A stretch of DNA of 64,000 nucleotides from assembly GCF_014252955.1 (NCBI RefSeq), contig NZ_JACMIA010000001.1:4650001-4714000 (forward strand). Reading direction: 5' to 3'. The notes beneath the pieces are model-generated. The model saw only the letters and a program-made list of their open reading frames with translations. It was not told the origin of the DNA and ran no database searches. Shown one piece after another: positions 28,775 to 41,180 of the stretch (positions are counted from its first letter, which is position 1; every line of letters begins with the position of its first letter). Source of the stretch: Stappia sp. 28M-7. GTDB lineage: Bacteria; Pseudomonadota; Alphaproteobacteria; Rhizobiales; Stappiaceae. The position numbers and the translations under genes are program-made.

Positions 28775-28800
28775 CCCCGCACAAGCCTATGCGGGGTCAT
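28771..28800. terminator. Terminator after the ECF sigma gene
   Basis: An 11-bp perfect stem (ATGACCCCGCA and TGCGGGGTCAT) with an 8-nt loop. The stem begins at the sigma factor stop codon. It is followed by TTAATTCTTCTTTG on the + strand and could also serve the convergent parB gene. Confidence 0.85.
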
Positions 28801-28874
28801 TAATTCTTCTTTGAAATCAGATATTTATCTGAAAATCACTTCTTCGGGAGCGGGTCGAACCGCTTCCGAATCGA

Positions 28875-29777
28875 TCAGCCCTGAACGCCGAGCAACCGGC
28901 AGATTTCGTCGAGCTGTTCGAGCGAGGCATACTTGATCTTGAGCTCGCCCGCGCCCTTGTCCTGCTTGTGGGCAATGGCGATCTTCAGGCCCAGCGTATC
29001 CGTCAGCCGCTTTTCCAGCGCCTTGGTATCGGCATCCTTCTCCGGCTTCGCCGCCTTGCCGGCATTCGTCCGGGAAAGCGCCTGCGGGTCCTGTGCGAGC
29101 TTCTCCGCCTCGCGGACGTTCAGCCCCTTCTCGACAATCAGCTCGGCCAGGGCGGCCGGGTCCTGCGCGGTGATCAGTGCGCGCGCATGGCCGGCGGTCA
29201 GCAGGCCCTCCGCGAGGTAGTCCTTGACGGAGTTCGGCAGCTTCAGCAGGCGCAGCGTGTTCGCCACATGGCTGCGGCTCTTGCCGATGACCTTCGCCAG
29301 CTCGCTCTGGCTGTAGGAGAACTCCTGCACCAGCTGATCATAGCCGAGCCCCTCCTCGATCGGATTGAGATCGGCGCGCTGGACGTTCTCGATGATCGCC
29401 AGTTCCAGGGCTTCCTGGTCGGTGACCTCGCGCACCACCACCGGCACCATGTGCAGGCCGGCGCGCTGCGCGGCCCGCCAGCGGCGCTCGCCGGCGATGA
29501 TCTCATAGGCATTGTCGCGGCCCGCCACCGGGCGCACCAGAAGCGGCTGCACGATGCCCTTCTCGCGCACCGAGCTGGTCAGGTCTTCCAGGTCGCTTTC
29601 GGTAAAGGTCTTGCGAGGGTTGCGCGGATTGGCGGTTAGGAACTCGATCGGCACCCGGCGCGTGTCGCGGGGCGGACGCGGGTCCGCCGGCGGCTCCGTT
29701 CCCACTTCGCCGATCAGCGCGGCGAGCCCCCGGCCCAGCCGCTTCTTCTTTCCGCTGTCGTCATCCGCCATCGTCAT
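28875..29777 (-). CDS. parB: Chromosome partitioning protein ParB
   Basis: 300 residues. The N-terminal KKKRLGRGLAALIGE peptide is the ParA-stimulating segment, the CTPase boxes are present (IIAGERRWRAAQRAG, ENVQRADLNPIEE), and the HTH for parS is in YSQSELAKVIGKSRSHVANTLRLLK. The C-terminal dimer domain ends the protein. It binds the parS palindromes listed below and spreads to form the partition complex. Start at MTMADDD; other in-frame starts upstream are not conserved. Last gene of the rsmG-parA-parB group. Confidence 0.96.
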   Translation of the reverse strand: MTMADDDSGKKKRLGRGLAALIGEVGTEPPADPRPPRDTRRVPIEFLTANPRNPRKTFTESDLEDLTSSVREKGIVQPLLVRPVAGRDNAYEIIAGERRWRAAQRAGLHMVPVVVREVTDQEALELAIIENVQRADLNPIEEGLGYDQLVQEFSYSQSELAKVIGKSRSHVANTLRLLKLPNSVKDYLAEGLLTAGHARALITAQDPAALAELIVEKGLNVREAEKLAQDPQALSRTNAGKAAKPEKDADTKALEKRLTDTLGLKIAIAHKQDKGAGELKIKYASLEQLDEICRLLGVQG

Positions 29778-29823
29778 TGCCTGTTCTTGTTGTCGGCCGC
29801 CGAACCGTTGCGCATCCGAATCG

Positions 29824-30651
29824 TCATGCGGCAACGCCGCGCAGCGTACGCTCGCGCTGAATGATTTCCGAGGCCAGACGTAGATAGGCCTGGCTGCCGG
29901 AGCATTTCAGATCGTAGAGCAGCGCCGGCTTGCCGTAGGACGGCGCCTCGGACACCCGCACATTGCGCGGGATGATCGTGTCGTAGACCGCATCGCCCAT
30001 GGTCTCGCGCACATCGGCGACCACCTGGGCGGAAAGGTTGTTGCGGCTGTCATACATGGTCAGGACGATGCCGTGGATCGACAGTTCCGGGTTCAGCGCC
30101 GCCTTCACCTGCTCCACCGTGCTGAGCAGCTGGCTGAGACCCTCCAGCGCGAAGAACTCGCATTGCAGCGGCACCAGGATCGAGTGGCTCGCAGACAGCG
30201 CGTTGATGGTCAGAAGGTTGAGCGAGGGCGGGCAGTCGATCAGCACATAGGTGAAATCCGCAGGCGCGGCCTGGCGCCCCTGCCCTGCCAGCTCTGAGAT
30301 CGCCTTGCGCAGCCGGTGCGCCCGGTCGGAGCGGCTGGCGATCTCCAGCTCGACGCCGAGCAGGTCCATCGTCGACGGGGCGACCCACAGACGCGGCACC
30401 GCTGTGTCCTGGATCGTTTCGGCCAGCGAACAATCACCGATCAGCACGTCATAGGTGGAAAGATCGCGGTTGCGCCGGTCGATGCCGAGGCCGGTCGAGG
30501 CGTTGCCCTGGGGATCGAGATCGATCACCAGCACCCGCTCGCCGATGGCCGCAAGCGCCGTTCCCAGATTGATGGCCGTTGTCGTCTTGCCGACGCCGCC
30601 CTTCTGGTTGGCAAGCGCGAGGACGCGTGGAGACTGAGGAAGCATGCTCAT
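29824..30651 (-). CDS. parA: Chromosome partitioning ATPase ParA (Soj)
   Basis: 275 residues. Deviant Walker A NQKGGVGKTTTAINLG, the switch I region and Walker B LIDCPPSLNLLTINAL identify the ParA/MinD ATPase fold. Together with ParB it segregates the origin region. The ATG overlaps the rsmG stop (4 bp), and parB follows after 46 bp, so these genes are one operon as usual in alphaproteobacteria. Confidence 0.96.
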   Translation of the reverse strand: MSMLPQSPRVLALANQKGGVGKTTTAINLGTALAAIGERVLVIDLDPQGNASTGLGIDRRNRDLSTYDVLIGDCSLAETIQDTAVPRLWVAPSTMDLLGVELEIASRSDRAHRLRKAISELAGQGRQAAPADFTYVLIDCPPSLNLLTINALSASHSILVPLQCEFFALEGLSQLLSTVEQVKAALNPELSIHGIVLTMYDSRNNLSAQVVADVRETMGDAVYDTIIPRNVRVSEAPSYGKPALLYDLKCSGSQAYLRLASEIIQRERTLRGVAA

Positions 30652-31327
30652 CCGGTCTGGCCTTTCCCTGTCGCGCCGCGCGGCCTTAGCCCCGAGATCA
30701 TGAGGAGCCGGCTGTCGGGATCGATGAGGCTCTCCCTTTCTACCAGATCGAACTCCCAAGCGTGAGCGGCACGCGCGACCTCGTCGCGGAAATTTTTTCC
30801 TTTGTGGAAAATCGCAGGCGCGCCGTGATTCTGGAAGGGCTCCGTATAGGCCAGCAGCTCGGAAAGATCGGCCAACGCCCGCGCCGATACCGCGTCGATC
30901 TCGCCCGCAAGCTCTCCCGACACGTCCTCGATCCGCGAGGCGTGCACCGTCGCCGGGCAGCCGGTCTCGCGGATCACCGTGCGCAGGAACGCGGCCTTGC
31001 GGCTGTTGCTCTCGATCAGGTGGACATGCGCCCCGGGCAGGCGCTCCATCTGCACCATCGCCGTTACCAGCCCGGGAAAGCCGGCGCCGCTGCCCAGATC
31101 CGCCCAACGCGCTGCGTCGGGCGCCATCGCCACCACCTGCAGGCTGTCGGCCACATGCCGGCGCCAGGCCTCCGGCAGGGTCGAGGGCGCCACCAGGTTC
31201 TGCGCCTTCTGCCAGTGCAGGAGCAAATTCACGTAAGTGGTCAAGCGCTCCACTGTTTCACGTGAAACTTCGAAAATTCCGTGAAGCACTTCCGGGCCGT
31301 CCTCGACGGCAAGCCGCGCCGGCCGGC

Positions 31328-31331
<4 letters not shown>
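30648..31331 (-). CDS. rsmG: 16S rRNA (guanine527-N7)-methyltransferase RsmG (GidB)
   Basis: 227 residues with the RsmG fold: [15 protein letters not shown], the SAM loop [13 protein letters not shown] and the catalytic-side [12 protein letters not shown]. The early [11 protein letters not shown] segment is typical of alphaproteobacterial RsmG and is encoded by a parS palindrome. Overlaps parA and mnmG by 4 bp each, so translation is coupled. It methylates G527 of 16S rRNA. Confidence 0.95.
31254..31269. promoter_or_regulatory. parS site 1, inside rsmG
   Basis: TGTTTCACGTGAAACT, one mismatch in symmetry from the 16-bp consensus palindrome. ParB is expected to bind it. Confidence 0.9.
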
Positions 31332-33247
<1,916 letters not shown>

Positions 33248-33469
33248 GTGTTTTGGCCTCTGCCCGAGCCGGCAAAAATCGGGCCCGGGATCTCAGGGCA
33301 GCAGCGGAGAAGAAGGCCCGCGACGTCGCCCTTGCGTGGATAACTCGTGAGGCTGGTGATACCCGAAAACCGGCGCGCCGGTCAAAGACAAGCAACGCTG
33401 CAAGCTCGCTTCGGCCATCCGTTTCGGATGAGTCTTCATTACGGTTTTGAATCGATCCTCGATTCCTGC

Positions 33470-33485
33470 TGTTTCACGTGAAACG
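33470..33485. promoter_or_regulatory. parS site 2, between mnmG and mnmE
   Basis: TGTTTCACGTGAAACG in the non-coding gap, 6 bp before the end of mnmE. It matches the alphaproteobacterial parS palindrome. Confidence 0.9.
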
Positions 33486-33490
33486 CTCGT

Positions 33491-34861
33491 TTACTTCCCG
33501 ATACAAAATTCGCGGAAAATCACATCCAGCAGGTCCTCCACACCGACGCGGCCGGCAATTCGTCCGAGCGACTCCCCGGCCCGGCGCAGGTCTTCGGCGC
33601 GGATTTCCAGCGACCGCCGCTCGACCAACGCATCGCCCAAAGCCGCCAAGCACACCTCCAGATGCCGCCGGTGCCGCTCCCGCGCAGCCAGCGGCTCGTC
33701 CAACCCGCCGACATGCGCGGCGGCGAAAGCTGTCAGCGCGGACATCAATGCGTCGACCCCTTCGCCGCTGCGAACCGACAGGCGGAACGCTTGCTCCCCG
33801 GTTCCGGCGTCCGGCCAGATCTCTCCCGCATCGGCCTTGGTCTCGATCCGCCACAGCGCGGTCGAGCCCTCCGGAGGACCCATCACCGTACCCGATGCAT
33901 CCGTCTGCGGCGCCACCAGCCACAGCACCAGGTCCGCGTCGCCGGCGCGGGCCAGTGCCCGGCGGATACCCTCGCGCTCGACCAGGCCCGCCTCCTCGCG
34001 CAGCCCCGCCGTGTCGACCAGCGTCACCGGATACCCGTCGAGGTCCATATGCACCTCGATGACGTCTCGGGTCGTGCCTGCCTCCTCGGTAACGATGGCG
34101 ACGTCCCGGCGCGCAAGCGCGTTCAGCAGACTCGACTTGCCGGCATTCGGCGCGCCGAGCAGCACCACCTGCACGCCGCTGCGCAGCCGCTCGGCCCGCT
34201 GCGACCGCTCCAGGTGCCGGGCGATTTCGGTCCGCAGGCGCGCGACCTCTTCCCACACCGCGGCCGAAACATCGTCCGGCACATCCTCCTCGTCGGCGAA
34301 ATCGAACTCCGCTTCGATCAAGGCCCGCGCCCAGGTCAGCCGGTCCCGCCAGCCGTCATAGATGGCGGCCAGCGCGCCCCCGGCCTGGCTCATCGCCAGA
34401 CGCCGCTGGGCCTCCGTCTCGGCTGCAATGAGATCGGCAAGGCCCTCCACCTCCAGGAGATCCATGCGGTCATTGTCGAAGGCCCGGCGGGTAAACTCCC
34501 CCTGCTCTGCCATCCGGCATCCCGGCACCATGGCCAGCATCTCGAGAACGGCGGCGACCACCGCCCGCCCGCCATGGCAATGGAGCTCGGCAACGTCCTC
34601 CCCGGTAAAGCTGGCCGGTCCGGGAAACCACAGCACCAAGGCCCGGTCGATCACCGCGCCATCGCCCGGTCGCCGGAGGTCGCGCAAGGATGCCCGCCGC
34701 GGGGCGGGACAGATGCCGCAGATCGTTTCGAGGACGAATCGTGTGCGCGGGCCGGAAAGCCGGATTACCGCGACGCCCGCCGGCACCGGCCCGCTGGACA
34801 GGGCGAAGATCGTATCCCCGCCTGCCCCGCTTCCGAGGATTCGAATCCCTGCCTCATCCAT
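33491..34861 (-). CDS. mnmE: tRNA modification GTPase MnmE (TrmE)
   Basis: 456 residues. N-terminal folate-binding-like domain (DTIFALSSGPVPAGVAVIRLSG), helical region, then the G domain with GAPNAGKSSLLNAL (G1), TRDVIEVHM (G2) and VDTAGLREE (G3), and the invariant C-terminal FCIGK whose Cys is required for catalysis. It works with MnmG on the wobble uridine. Start at the ATG of MDEAGIRIL; the in-frame upstream codons are less likely. Confidence 0.95.
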   Translation of the reverse strand: MDEAGIRILGSGAGGDTIFALSSGPVPAGVAVIRLSGPRTRFVLETICGICPAPRRASLRDLRRPGDGAVIDRALVLWFPGPASFTGEDVAELHCHGGRAVVAAVLEMLAMVPGCRMAEQGEFTRRAFDNDRMDLLEVEGLADLIAAETEAQRRLAMSQAGGALAAIYDGWRDRLTWARALIEAEFDFADEEDVPDDVSAAVWEEVARLRTEIARHLERSQRAERLRSGVQVVLLGAPNAGKSSLLNALARRDVAIVTEEAGTTRDVIEVHMDLDGYPVTLVDTAGLREEAGLVEREGIRRALARAGDADLVLWLVAPQTDASGTVMGPPEGSTALWRIETKADAGEIWPDAGTGEQAFRLSVRSGEGVDALMSALTAFAAAHVGGLDEPLAARERHRRHLEVCLAALGDALVERRSLEIRAEDLRRAGESLGRIAGRVGVEDLLDVIFREFCIGK

Positions 34862-34973
34862 CGGCTTTCCCTTGGCTCCCGGCATCGACTGACCTAGCTT
34901 TCCAGACACGAGATGGCGAGTGCGCGTCGGACCTCCGACGCATCACGCTCATGCCCTGATATCGGAGAGGTCC

Positions 34974-37067
34974 ATGACCGACAACCGTCTGGCCGACGCC
35001 ACCAGCCCCTATCTGCTCCAGCACAAGGACAATCCCGTCGCCTGGCGGCCCTGGGGACCGGAGGCACTGGCAGAGGCCCGCGCCACGGACAAGCCGATCC
35101 TGCTCTCCGTCGGATATGCGGCGTGCCACTGGTGCCATGTCATGGCGCACGAGAGCTTCGAAGACCCGGACGTGGCGGAGGTGATGAACCGCCTCTTCGT
35201 CAACATCAAGGTCGACCGGGAGGAGCGCCCGGACATCGACCAGATCTACATGAGCGCCCTGCATGCCCTCGGCGAACAGGGCGGCTGGCCCCTCACGATG
35301 TTCCTTACCAGCGAGGCCGAGCCGTTCTGGGGCGGGACCTATTTCCCCAAGACCGCGCGCTGGGGCCGGCCCGGGTTTACCGATGTTCTCGAAGCCATCG
35401 CCGGCATGTACCGAACGGACCGGGGGCGAATCGATACCAACCGCAAGGCCTTGATGGACCACCTCCGCAAGGCGCCGCTCGGCGCGACCGCCCGCCTGCC
35501 GTCGGACCTGCCGATCACCGCCGGGCAGCGTCTTGCAGGTCTTTACGACAAGACCCATGGTGGCATTCACGGTGCACCGAAGTTCCCGCAAGCCTGCGTC
35601 AGCGAGCTCGTCTGGCGCACAAGCCTGCGCACCGGCGATGCCGAGGCCCTGCGCACCTGCATCCTCACGCTCGAGCGTATGAGCAATGGCGGCATCTACG
35701 ATCATATCGGCGGCGGCCTTGCGCGCTACTCCGTCGACGAGCGTTGGCTGGTGCCGCATTTCGAGAAGATGCTCTACGACAATGCGCAATACATCTCCCA
35801 CCTTGCCCGGGCACTCGCCCTCCCCGGTTTGGCTCCGCCGGTCGCCGAACTGTTCCGGACCCGACTCGACGAGACGGTCGCCTGGCTGCAGCGCGAGATG
35901 ATGAACGGCCCGGCCTTCGCCGCCAGCCTCGATGCCGACAGCGAGGGCGAAGAGGGACGCTTCTATGTCTGGACGCCCAACCAGGTCGCCGCAGTCCTTG
36001 GCGAGACCGAAGAGGCCCTGCTCTTCTGCGAAGCCTACGACATCACCGCTCCGGGCAACTTCGAAGGCTCGAGCATCCCCAACCGGCTGATACCGCCGGA
36101 GGACGACGGCGGCGACGTGCTCGCACGCTTCGCCCAGGCCCGCCATACGCTTCTCGCCGCGCGCGAGACACGGGTGCGCCCCGGTCGCGACGACAAGGTT
36201 CTGGCCGACTGGAACGGGCTGATGATCGCGGGCCTTGCCGAGGCCGAGTACATCTTCCGCATCGCCGGTGTTTCACGTGAATCCTGGCGACGGCTCGCCG
36301 TCGGGGCCTACCGGTTCGTCATGGAGGAGATGCGCGACGACACCGGCCGGATGGCTCATGCCTGGCGGGATGGTCGAAGCACCCGGCCCGGTTTTGCCAG
36401 CGATCTCGCCATGATGATGAAAGCCGCGATCGCGCTGGCCGAAACCTCGGCCTCCATATCGGAGGCGAATCGGTTCCTGACCGACGCGAAGGACCTCGCC
36501 GCGCAGCTGGATCGGGACTTTGCCGCCGAAGGTGGCGGCTATTACCTGTCGTCCGTGGATGCCGGCGACGTCATCCTGCGTCCCCTCTCCCCGATGGACG
36601 AGGCCGTGCCGAATGCCAATGGCGTTGCCGCAGAAGCGCTGCAGCGTCTTTGGCATCTGACCGGAGACCAGGACGCGGAGGCCCGCTCCGAAGCCATCGT
36701 GACGCGGTTCGGATCCGAGATCGCCGGCAATGTCTTCGGGACCGCAAGCCTGCTCAGCGCCATGGACACCGGCGTCAATGCGTTGCTGGCGGTCCTGGTC
36801 GTGCCCGTAGAGGGCGATGCGTCGGATAGTGCGATGGCCTTGCGCCGCGCGGTGGCGGGTCTTGCCGACCCCGCCGTCCTCCGCCTGGAGGTCCCGACCG
36901 GTCATCCCTTCCCCGCTGGCCATCCGATGGAGGGGAAGAGCGCGAAAGACGGCCGACCTACGCTCTATCTCTGCCGGCAGGGCGCGTGCAGCGCGCCCGT
37001 GACCGAGGCAGCAGATATCGAGGCGGCGCTCGTCCAGCTCCTGGGACCGAGAACAAGAGCCTTTTAG
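34974..37067 (+). CDS. Thioredoxin-domain/DUF255 (YyaL/SPATA20-like) protein
   Basis: 697 residues. The thioredoxin-like N-terminal domain (DUF255) opens with [21 protein letters not shown] and includes [20 protein letters not shown], with the Cys-x-x-Cys-like pair, followed by a six-hairpin (alpha/alpha)6 barrel part with [13 protein letters not shown]-type and [10 protein letters not shown] motifs. The family is conserved from bacteria to mammals and may act in sugar or protein handling; the activity is not known. It is the only + strand gene in the interval and carries a parS site inside (36269). Confidence 0.9.
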   Translation: MTDNRLADATSPYLLQHKDNPVAWRPWGPEALAEARATDKPILLSVGYAACHWCHVMAHESFEDPDVAEVMNRLFVNIKVDREERPDIDQIYMSALHALGEQGGWPLTMFLTSEAEPFWGGTYFPKTARWGRPGFTDVLEAIAGMYRTDRGRIDTNRKALMDHLRKAPLGATARLPSDLPITAGQRLAGLYDKTHGGIHGAPKFPQACVSELVWRTSLRTGDAEALRTCILTLERMSNGGIYDHIGGGLARYSVDERWLVPHFEKMLYDNAQYISHLARALALPGLAPPVAELFRTRLDETVAWLQREMMNGPAFAASLDADSEGEEGRFYVWTPNQVAAVLGETEEALLFCEAYDITAPGNFEGSSIPNRLIPPEDDGGDVLARFAQARHTLLAARETRVRPGRDDKVLADWNGLMIAGLAEAEYIFRIAGVSRESWRRLAVGAYRFVMEEMRDDTGRMAHAWRDGRSTRPGFASDLAMMMKAAIALAETSASISEANRFLTDAKDLAAQLDRDFAAEGGGYYLSSVDAGDVILRPLSPMDEAVPNANGVAAEALQRLWHLTGDQDAEARSEAIVTRFGSEIAGNVFGTASLLSAMDTGVNALLAVLVVPVEGDASDSAMALRRAVAGLADPAVLRLEVPTGHPFPAGHPMEGKSAKDGRPTLYLCRQGACSAPVTEAADIEAALVQLLGPRTRAF
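36269..36284. promoter_or_regulatory. parS site 3, inside the DUF255 gene
   Basis: TGTTTCACGTGAATCC. The 10-bp TTCACGTGAA core is intact and the right arm is degenerate. It is in the coding part of the DUF255 gene. Confidence 0.75.
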
Positions 37068-37083
37068 GAGACGTGCCAGCCGG

Positions 37084-37683
37084 TCATATGCCCGCCTGCA
37101 TTTCCCGCCACCGCTCCGCCTTCAGGCGATAAAGCACATGGCGCATCAGCGGGTGCCCGATGGGAAGGAGCGGGTGATCGAAGTCGCCATGCTCGTCCCG
37201 CTGCATGCCGAGACGGTCCATCACGCGCCTTGAAGGAGAATTCGTCACCGTGGTGAAGGAGACGATCTCTTCAAGGCCCAGAGTTTCGAAACCGAATCGA
37301 AGCCAGGCACGGGCCGCCTCGCTCGCATAGCCCATGCCCCATGCCGACCGGGCCAATCGCCAGCCGACCTCGACGCACGGCGCAAAGGGCACCGCGTAGC
37401 GTGGCCGGCTGAGCCCGACGAAGCCGATGAAAGCGCCGCTCCGCCTGACAACCACCGGCTGGAAGCAGAACCCGTCCTCGCGGCTTCGCTGGCGCGCAGT
37501 CTCGATCAAGGCGTCGCTTTCCTGCCGATCGAGCACGGAGGGAAAATAGCGCATCACCTCCGGATCGGCGGTCATGGCTGCAAAGGGCTCCCGGTCTTCG
37601 TCGGTCCAGGGCCGCAGCAGCAATCTCTCCGTCTCGATCACCAGGCTGTCGTCGCCCGGACGCAAGCGTGTGAAGTTCGTCAT
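37084..37683 (-). CDS. GNAT family N-acetyltransferase (RimJ/RimL-like)
   Basis: 199 residues. The N-terminal ETERLLLRPWTDEDREPFAAM and the CoA-binding WGMGYASEAARAWLRFG are typical of RimJ/RimL-type acetyltransferases, with EIVSFTTVTNSPSRRVMDRLGM as the conserved C-terminal region. The acceptor amine is unknown. Convergent with the DUF255 gene and separated by 16 bp. Start set at MTNFTRL; parS 4 lies just upstream. Confidence 0.87.
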   Translation of the reverse strand: MTNFTRLRPGDDSLVIETERLLLRPWTDEDREPFAAMTADPEVMRYFPSVLDRQESDALIETARQRSREDGFCFQPVVVRRSGAFIGFVGLSRPRYAVPFAPCVEVGWRLARSAWGMGYASEAARAWLRFGFETLGLEEIVSFTTVTNSPSRRVMDRLGMQRDEHGDFDHPLLPIGHPLMRHVLYRLKAERWREMQAGI

Positions 37684-37704
37684 CGTTCCATCTCCGAATC
37701 GACC

Positions 37705-37720
37705 TGATTCACGTGAAACA
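37705..37720. promoter_or_regulatory. parS site 4
   Basis: TGATTCACGTGAAACA between the GNAT gene and rho, 21 bp upstream of the GNAT start. Right arm matches consensus; left arm has one change. Confidence 0.8.
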
Positions 37721-37740
37721 TGCGGGTCTTGAAAAGCAAC

Positions 37741-37770
37741 ACCCGCGGAAGCCATTCGGCATCCGCGGGT
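37741..37770 (-). terminator. Hairpin after rho, next to a parS site
   Basis: ACCCGCGGA (37741-37749) pairs with TCCGCGGGT (37762-37770); GCC/GGC extends the stem inside. It is 52 bp past the rho stop and on the minus strand is followed by GTTGCTTTTC, so a rho terminator is likely. Confidence 0.7.
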
Positions 37771-37785
37771 GTTTCACGTGAATCT
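37770..37785. promoter_or_regulatory. parS site 5
   Basis: TGTTTCACGTGAATCT, core palindrome intact. Shares its first base with the rho terminator stem. Confidence 0.78.
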
Positions 37786-37822
37786 TTCAAGATGGCGCGG
37801 GGCCGTGCCCCACCCCGCTCCG

Positions 37823-39088
<1,266 letters not shown>

Positions 39089-39429
39089 GGGCAATGGATG
39101 GTCTTCTGCTAGAGGGGTGGAGAGGTAGATGCGTGTGATCCCGCGCCGCATATGGGCAACCCGGATCATCAGGAAAAGGGAATGGCTGCGGGTCGACAAT
39201 CGGAGCTGTCGTTCCGACCTGGTGCTTCTCCAGTTCCGGTTTCGCACGCGGGTCAAGACCGCCGCTCCGGAACTTCGCCAACACCATGCCCGCAGGATGT
39301 GAGGTTGACGGAATCTACATTTTTAAATTCGTCAGGGCAAGCACCATTCGTCGAGTGCTCGCAATATTGTCACGTCGGGCGCAAGACTAACCCTCTCCGC
39401 CCGACGCAGGGTTATCACAGCTTAACCGC
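39089..39429. other. Long leader/promoter gap between hemJ and rho
   Basis: 341 bp with no convincing gene. It is AT-rich in the middle (around 39300-39330) and holds the rho promoter candidate listed next. A long 5' leader of about 215 nt would fit the known autoregulation of rho by its own product. Confidence 0.5.
39312..39340 (-). promoter_or_regulatory. Candidate promoter for rho
   Basis: On the minus strand, TTGCCC (39335-39340), 17 bp, then TAGATT (39312-39317). This agrees with the alphaproteobacterial sigma-70 pattern in spacing and both boxes. Confidence 0.5.
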
Positions 39430-39855
39430 TCAAAACGGCTTGATCACCACCAGAATCACGATCAGCACCATAAGTACGGTCGGCACTTCGTTGACGATCC
39501 GATAGTGGCGAGAGCTGTGCGTGTTGGCATCCGCGGCAAATTGGCGCACGCAGCGCGCAAGGTAACCGTGCAATCCGCTCATCACGAAAACCAGCATCAG
39601 CTTGGCATGCAGCCAGCCCGACGAGAAGAACCCGCCCTCATAGGCAACCCACAGGCCGAAGATCCAGGACGAGATCATTGCCGGCGTCATGATCGCCTTG
39701 AGAAGGCGCCGTTCCATGACCTTGAAGGTCTCGCTCTGCGGCGTGCCCGGCACTGTCTCCGCGTGATAAACGAAAAGCCGCGGCAGGTAGAACATCGCGG
39801 CCATCCACGCGATGACCGAGATGATGTGCAGGGCTTTCAGCCAGAGATAGAGCAT
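39430..39855 (-). CDS. hemJ: Protoporphyrinogen oxidase HemJ
   Basis: 141 residues with about four membrane helices. The conserved KALHIISVIAWMAAMFYLPRLFVYH start with the early His, WLHAKLMLVFVMSGLHGYL, and the RHYRIVNEVPTVLMVLIVILV end are diagnostic of the HemJ/UPF0093 family. It converts protoporphyrinogen IX to protoporphyrin IX in bacteria that lack HemG or HemY. It sits 51 bp after hemE on the same strand, consistent with a joint haem operon. Confidence 0.94.
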   Translation of the reverse strand: MLYLWLKALHIISVIAWMAAMFYLPRLFVYHAETVPGTPQSETFKVMERRLLKAIMTPAMISSWIFGLWVAYEGGFFSSGWLHAKLMLVFVMSGLHGYLARCVRQFAADANTHSSRHYRIVNEVPTVLMVLIVILVVIKPF

Positions 39856-39906
39856 CGATCATCCGTTTCCAGAGGGAATTCTGCCAGGGACAGGCCCTGG
39901 CAGCCG

Positions 39907-40959
39907 TCAGGACGCTTCGAGAGGATCGGGAGCCTGACGCACGCGTTCGATCATGCGCGCGACGTTCTCCGGATCCGCGTCCGGTGTCACTCCATGCCCC
40001 AGATTGAAGACGAGCGGACCCTGTCCAAGTGTCGCAAGCACCTGGTCGACGCCCTCGTCCAGCGCCCGTCCGCCGGCCACGAGCCGCATCGGGTCGAGAT
40101 TTCCCTGCACCGGAACCAGCTTCTGGATCTCGCGGGCAAGCCCGCCCGGCACGGTCCAGTCGAGGCCGACCGCATCGACGCCCGTTCCCGCGATGTAATC
40201 CGCCAGCCGCGAGCTTGAGGCTTTCGGAAAGCCGATGATGCGCGCGCCCGGCACGGCCGCGCGAACGCCGTCGACGATTGCCCGCGTCGGCGCGATCGAC
40301 CAGCGGCGGAAACCCTCGTCATCCAAGACGCCCGCCCAGGTGTCGAAGATCTGCACCGCGTCGGCGCCGGCCTTCAACTGCCGCACCAGATAATCGATGG
40401 AGGCGGTGACCAGCTGGTCGATGAAGGCCTGCATCAGCTCAGGATCGCGATAGGCGCCGATCCTGGCGGCCGTTTGCTCCTGGGTGGTGTGACCGGCCAC
40501 CGAATAGCAGGCGACCGTCCAGGGGGCTCCGCAGAAGCCCAGAAGCGTCACCTCGTCCGGGAGTTCCCGGCGCAGGCGCGCCACGATCTCGATGACGGGG
40601 TCGAGATGCCCGACAGCGCGCCTCTGATCGAGATTGCCGACGAGCTTGTCGCTGAGCGGTTCCAGCACAGGTCCGCGCCCTTCCTCGAAGCGAACGGGAT
40701 ATCCGAGCGCATCGGGAACCACGAAAATATCCGAGAAGAGAATCGATGCGTCGAAGCCGTAGCGCCGGATGGGCTGCAAAGTGACTTCCGTTGCAAGCTC
40801 TACGTCGTAACAAAATTCAAGAAAGTTAACTCTTTTTGAACGGGTGGCACGGTACTCGGGAAGATACCGGCCGGCCTGTCTCATCATCCAGATCGGAGGC
40901 GGCCAGAGCCTTTCGCCGGCCAGCACCTGCATGATCCGTCGCGACGCCGTCTGAGACAC
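39907..40959 (-). CDS. hemE: Uroporphyrinogen III decarboxylase
   Basis: 350 residues, usual length. The catalytic-site motifs are WMMRQAGRYLPEYR near the N-terminus, ILFSDIFVVPDALG, GFCGAPWTVACY and the Tyr/His-rich IFDTWAG, with NLGHGVTPDADPENV at the end. The GTG at 40959 is chosen because aaaggggg lies 5-10 bp before it; a longer frame extends through a terminator-like hairpin and is unlikely. It decarboxylates uroporphyrinogen to coproporphyrinogen. hemE next to the origin is an established alphaproteobacterial feature. Confidence 0.95.
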   Translation of the reverse strand: MSQTASRRIMQVLAGERLWPPPIWMMRQAGRYLPEYRATRSKRVNFLEFCYDVELATEVTLQPIRRYGFDASILFSDIFVVPDALGYPVRFEEGRGPVLEPLSDKLVGNLDQRRAVGHLDPVIEIVARLRRELPDEVTLLGFCGAPWTVACYSVAGHTTQEQTAARIGAYRDPELMQAFIDQLVTASIDYLVRQLKAGADAVQIFDTWAGVLDDEGFRRWSIAPTRAIVDGVRAAVPGARIIGFPKASSSRLADYIAGTGVDAVGLDWTVPGGLAREIQKLVPVQGNLDPMRLVAGGRALDEGVDQVLATLGQGPLVFNLGHGVTPDADPENVARMIERVRQAPDPLEAS

Positions 40960-40981
40960 GAGACCCCCTTTAAAAAAGAAA

Positions 40982-41003
40982 AGAATCCTTGAAAGAGGAT
41001 TCT
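40982..41003. terminator. Terminator-like hairpin in the hemE leader
   Basis: 8-bp stem AGAATCCT/AGGATTCT with a 6-nt loop. On the minus strand it is followed by TTTTCTTTTTT and then the hemE ribosome site; on the + strand by GTTGTTTTTG. It can terminate in both directions and contains two GANTC sites. Confidence 0.65.
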
Positions 41004-41165
41004 GTTGTTTTTGTTTGGCACTGGACAACCGGGATTATCGGTTGTCGACACGGCTCCACATGACCTGTTCGCTCACTGCCTGTCGAGGGGTTTCGGGCAT
41101 AAGCCCTTTTACCCATGATGGTGATAACCCGGATTTCGCTTTCAAATCAGACGACTGAAGCTTTG

Positions 41166-41180
41166 TTAACCATCTGTTAA
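41166..41180. promoter_or_regulatory. Predicted CtrA-binding site
   Basis: TTAA-CCATCTG-TTAA, exactly the CtrA consensus TTAA-N7-TTAA. The heptamer GTTAACC is repeated at an 11-bp spacing (41165 and 41176). Confidence 0.65.
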
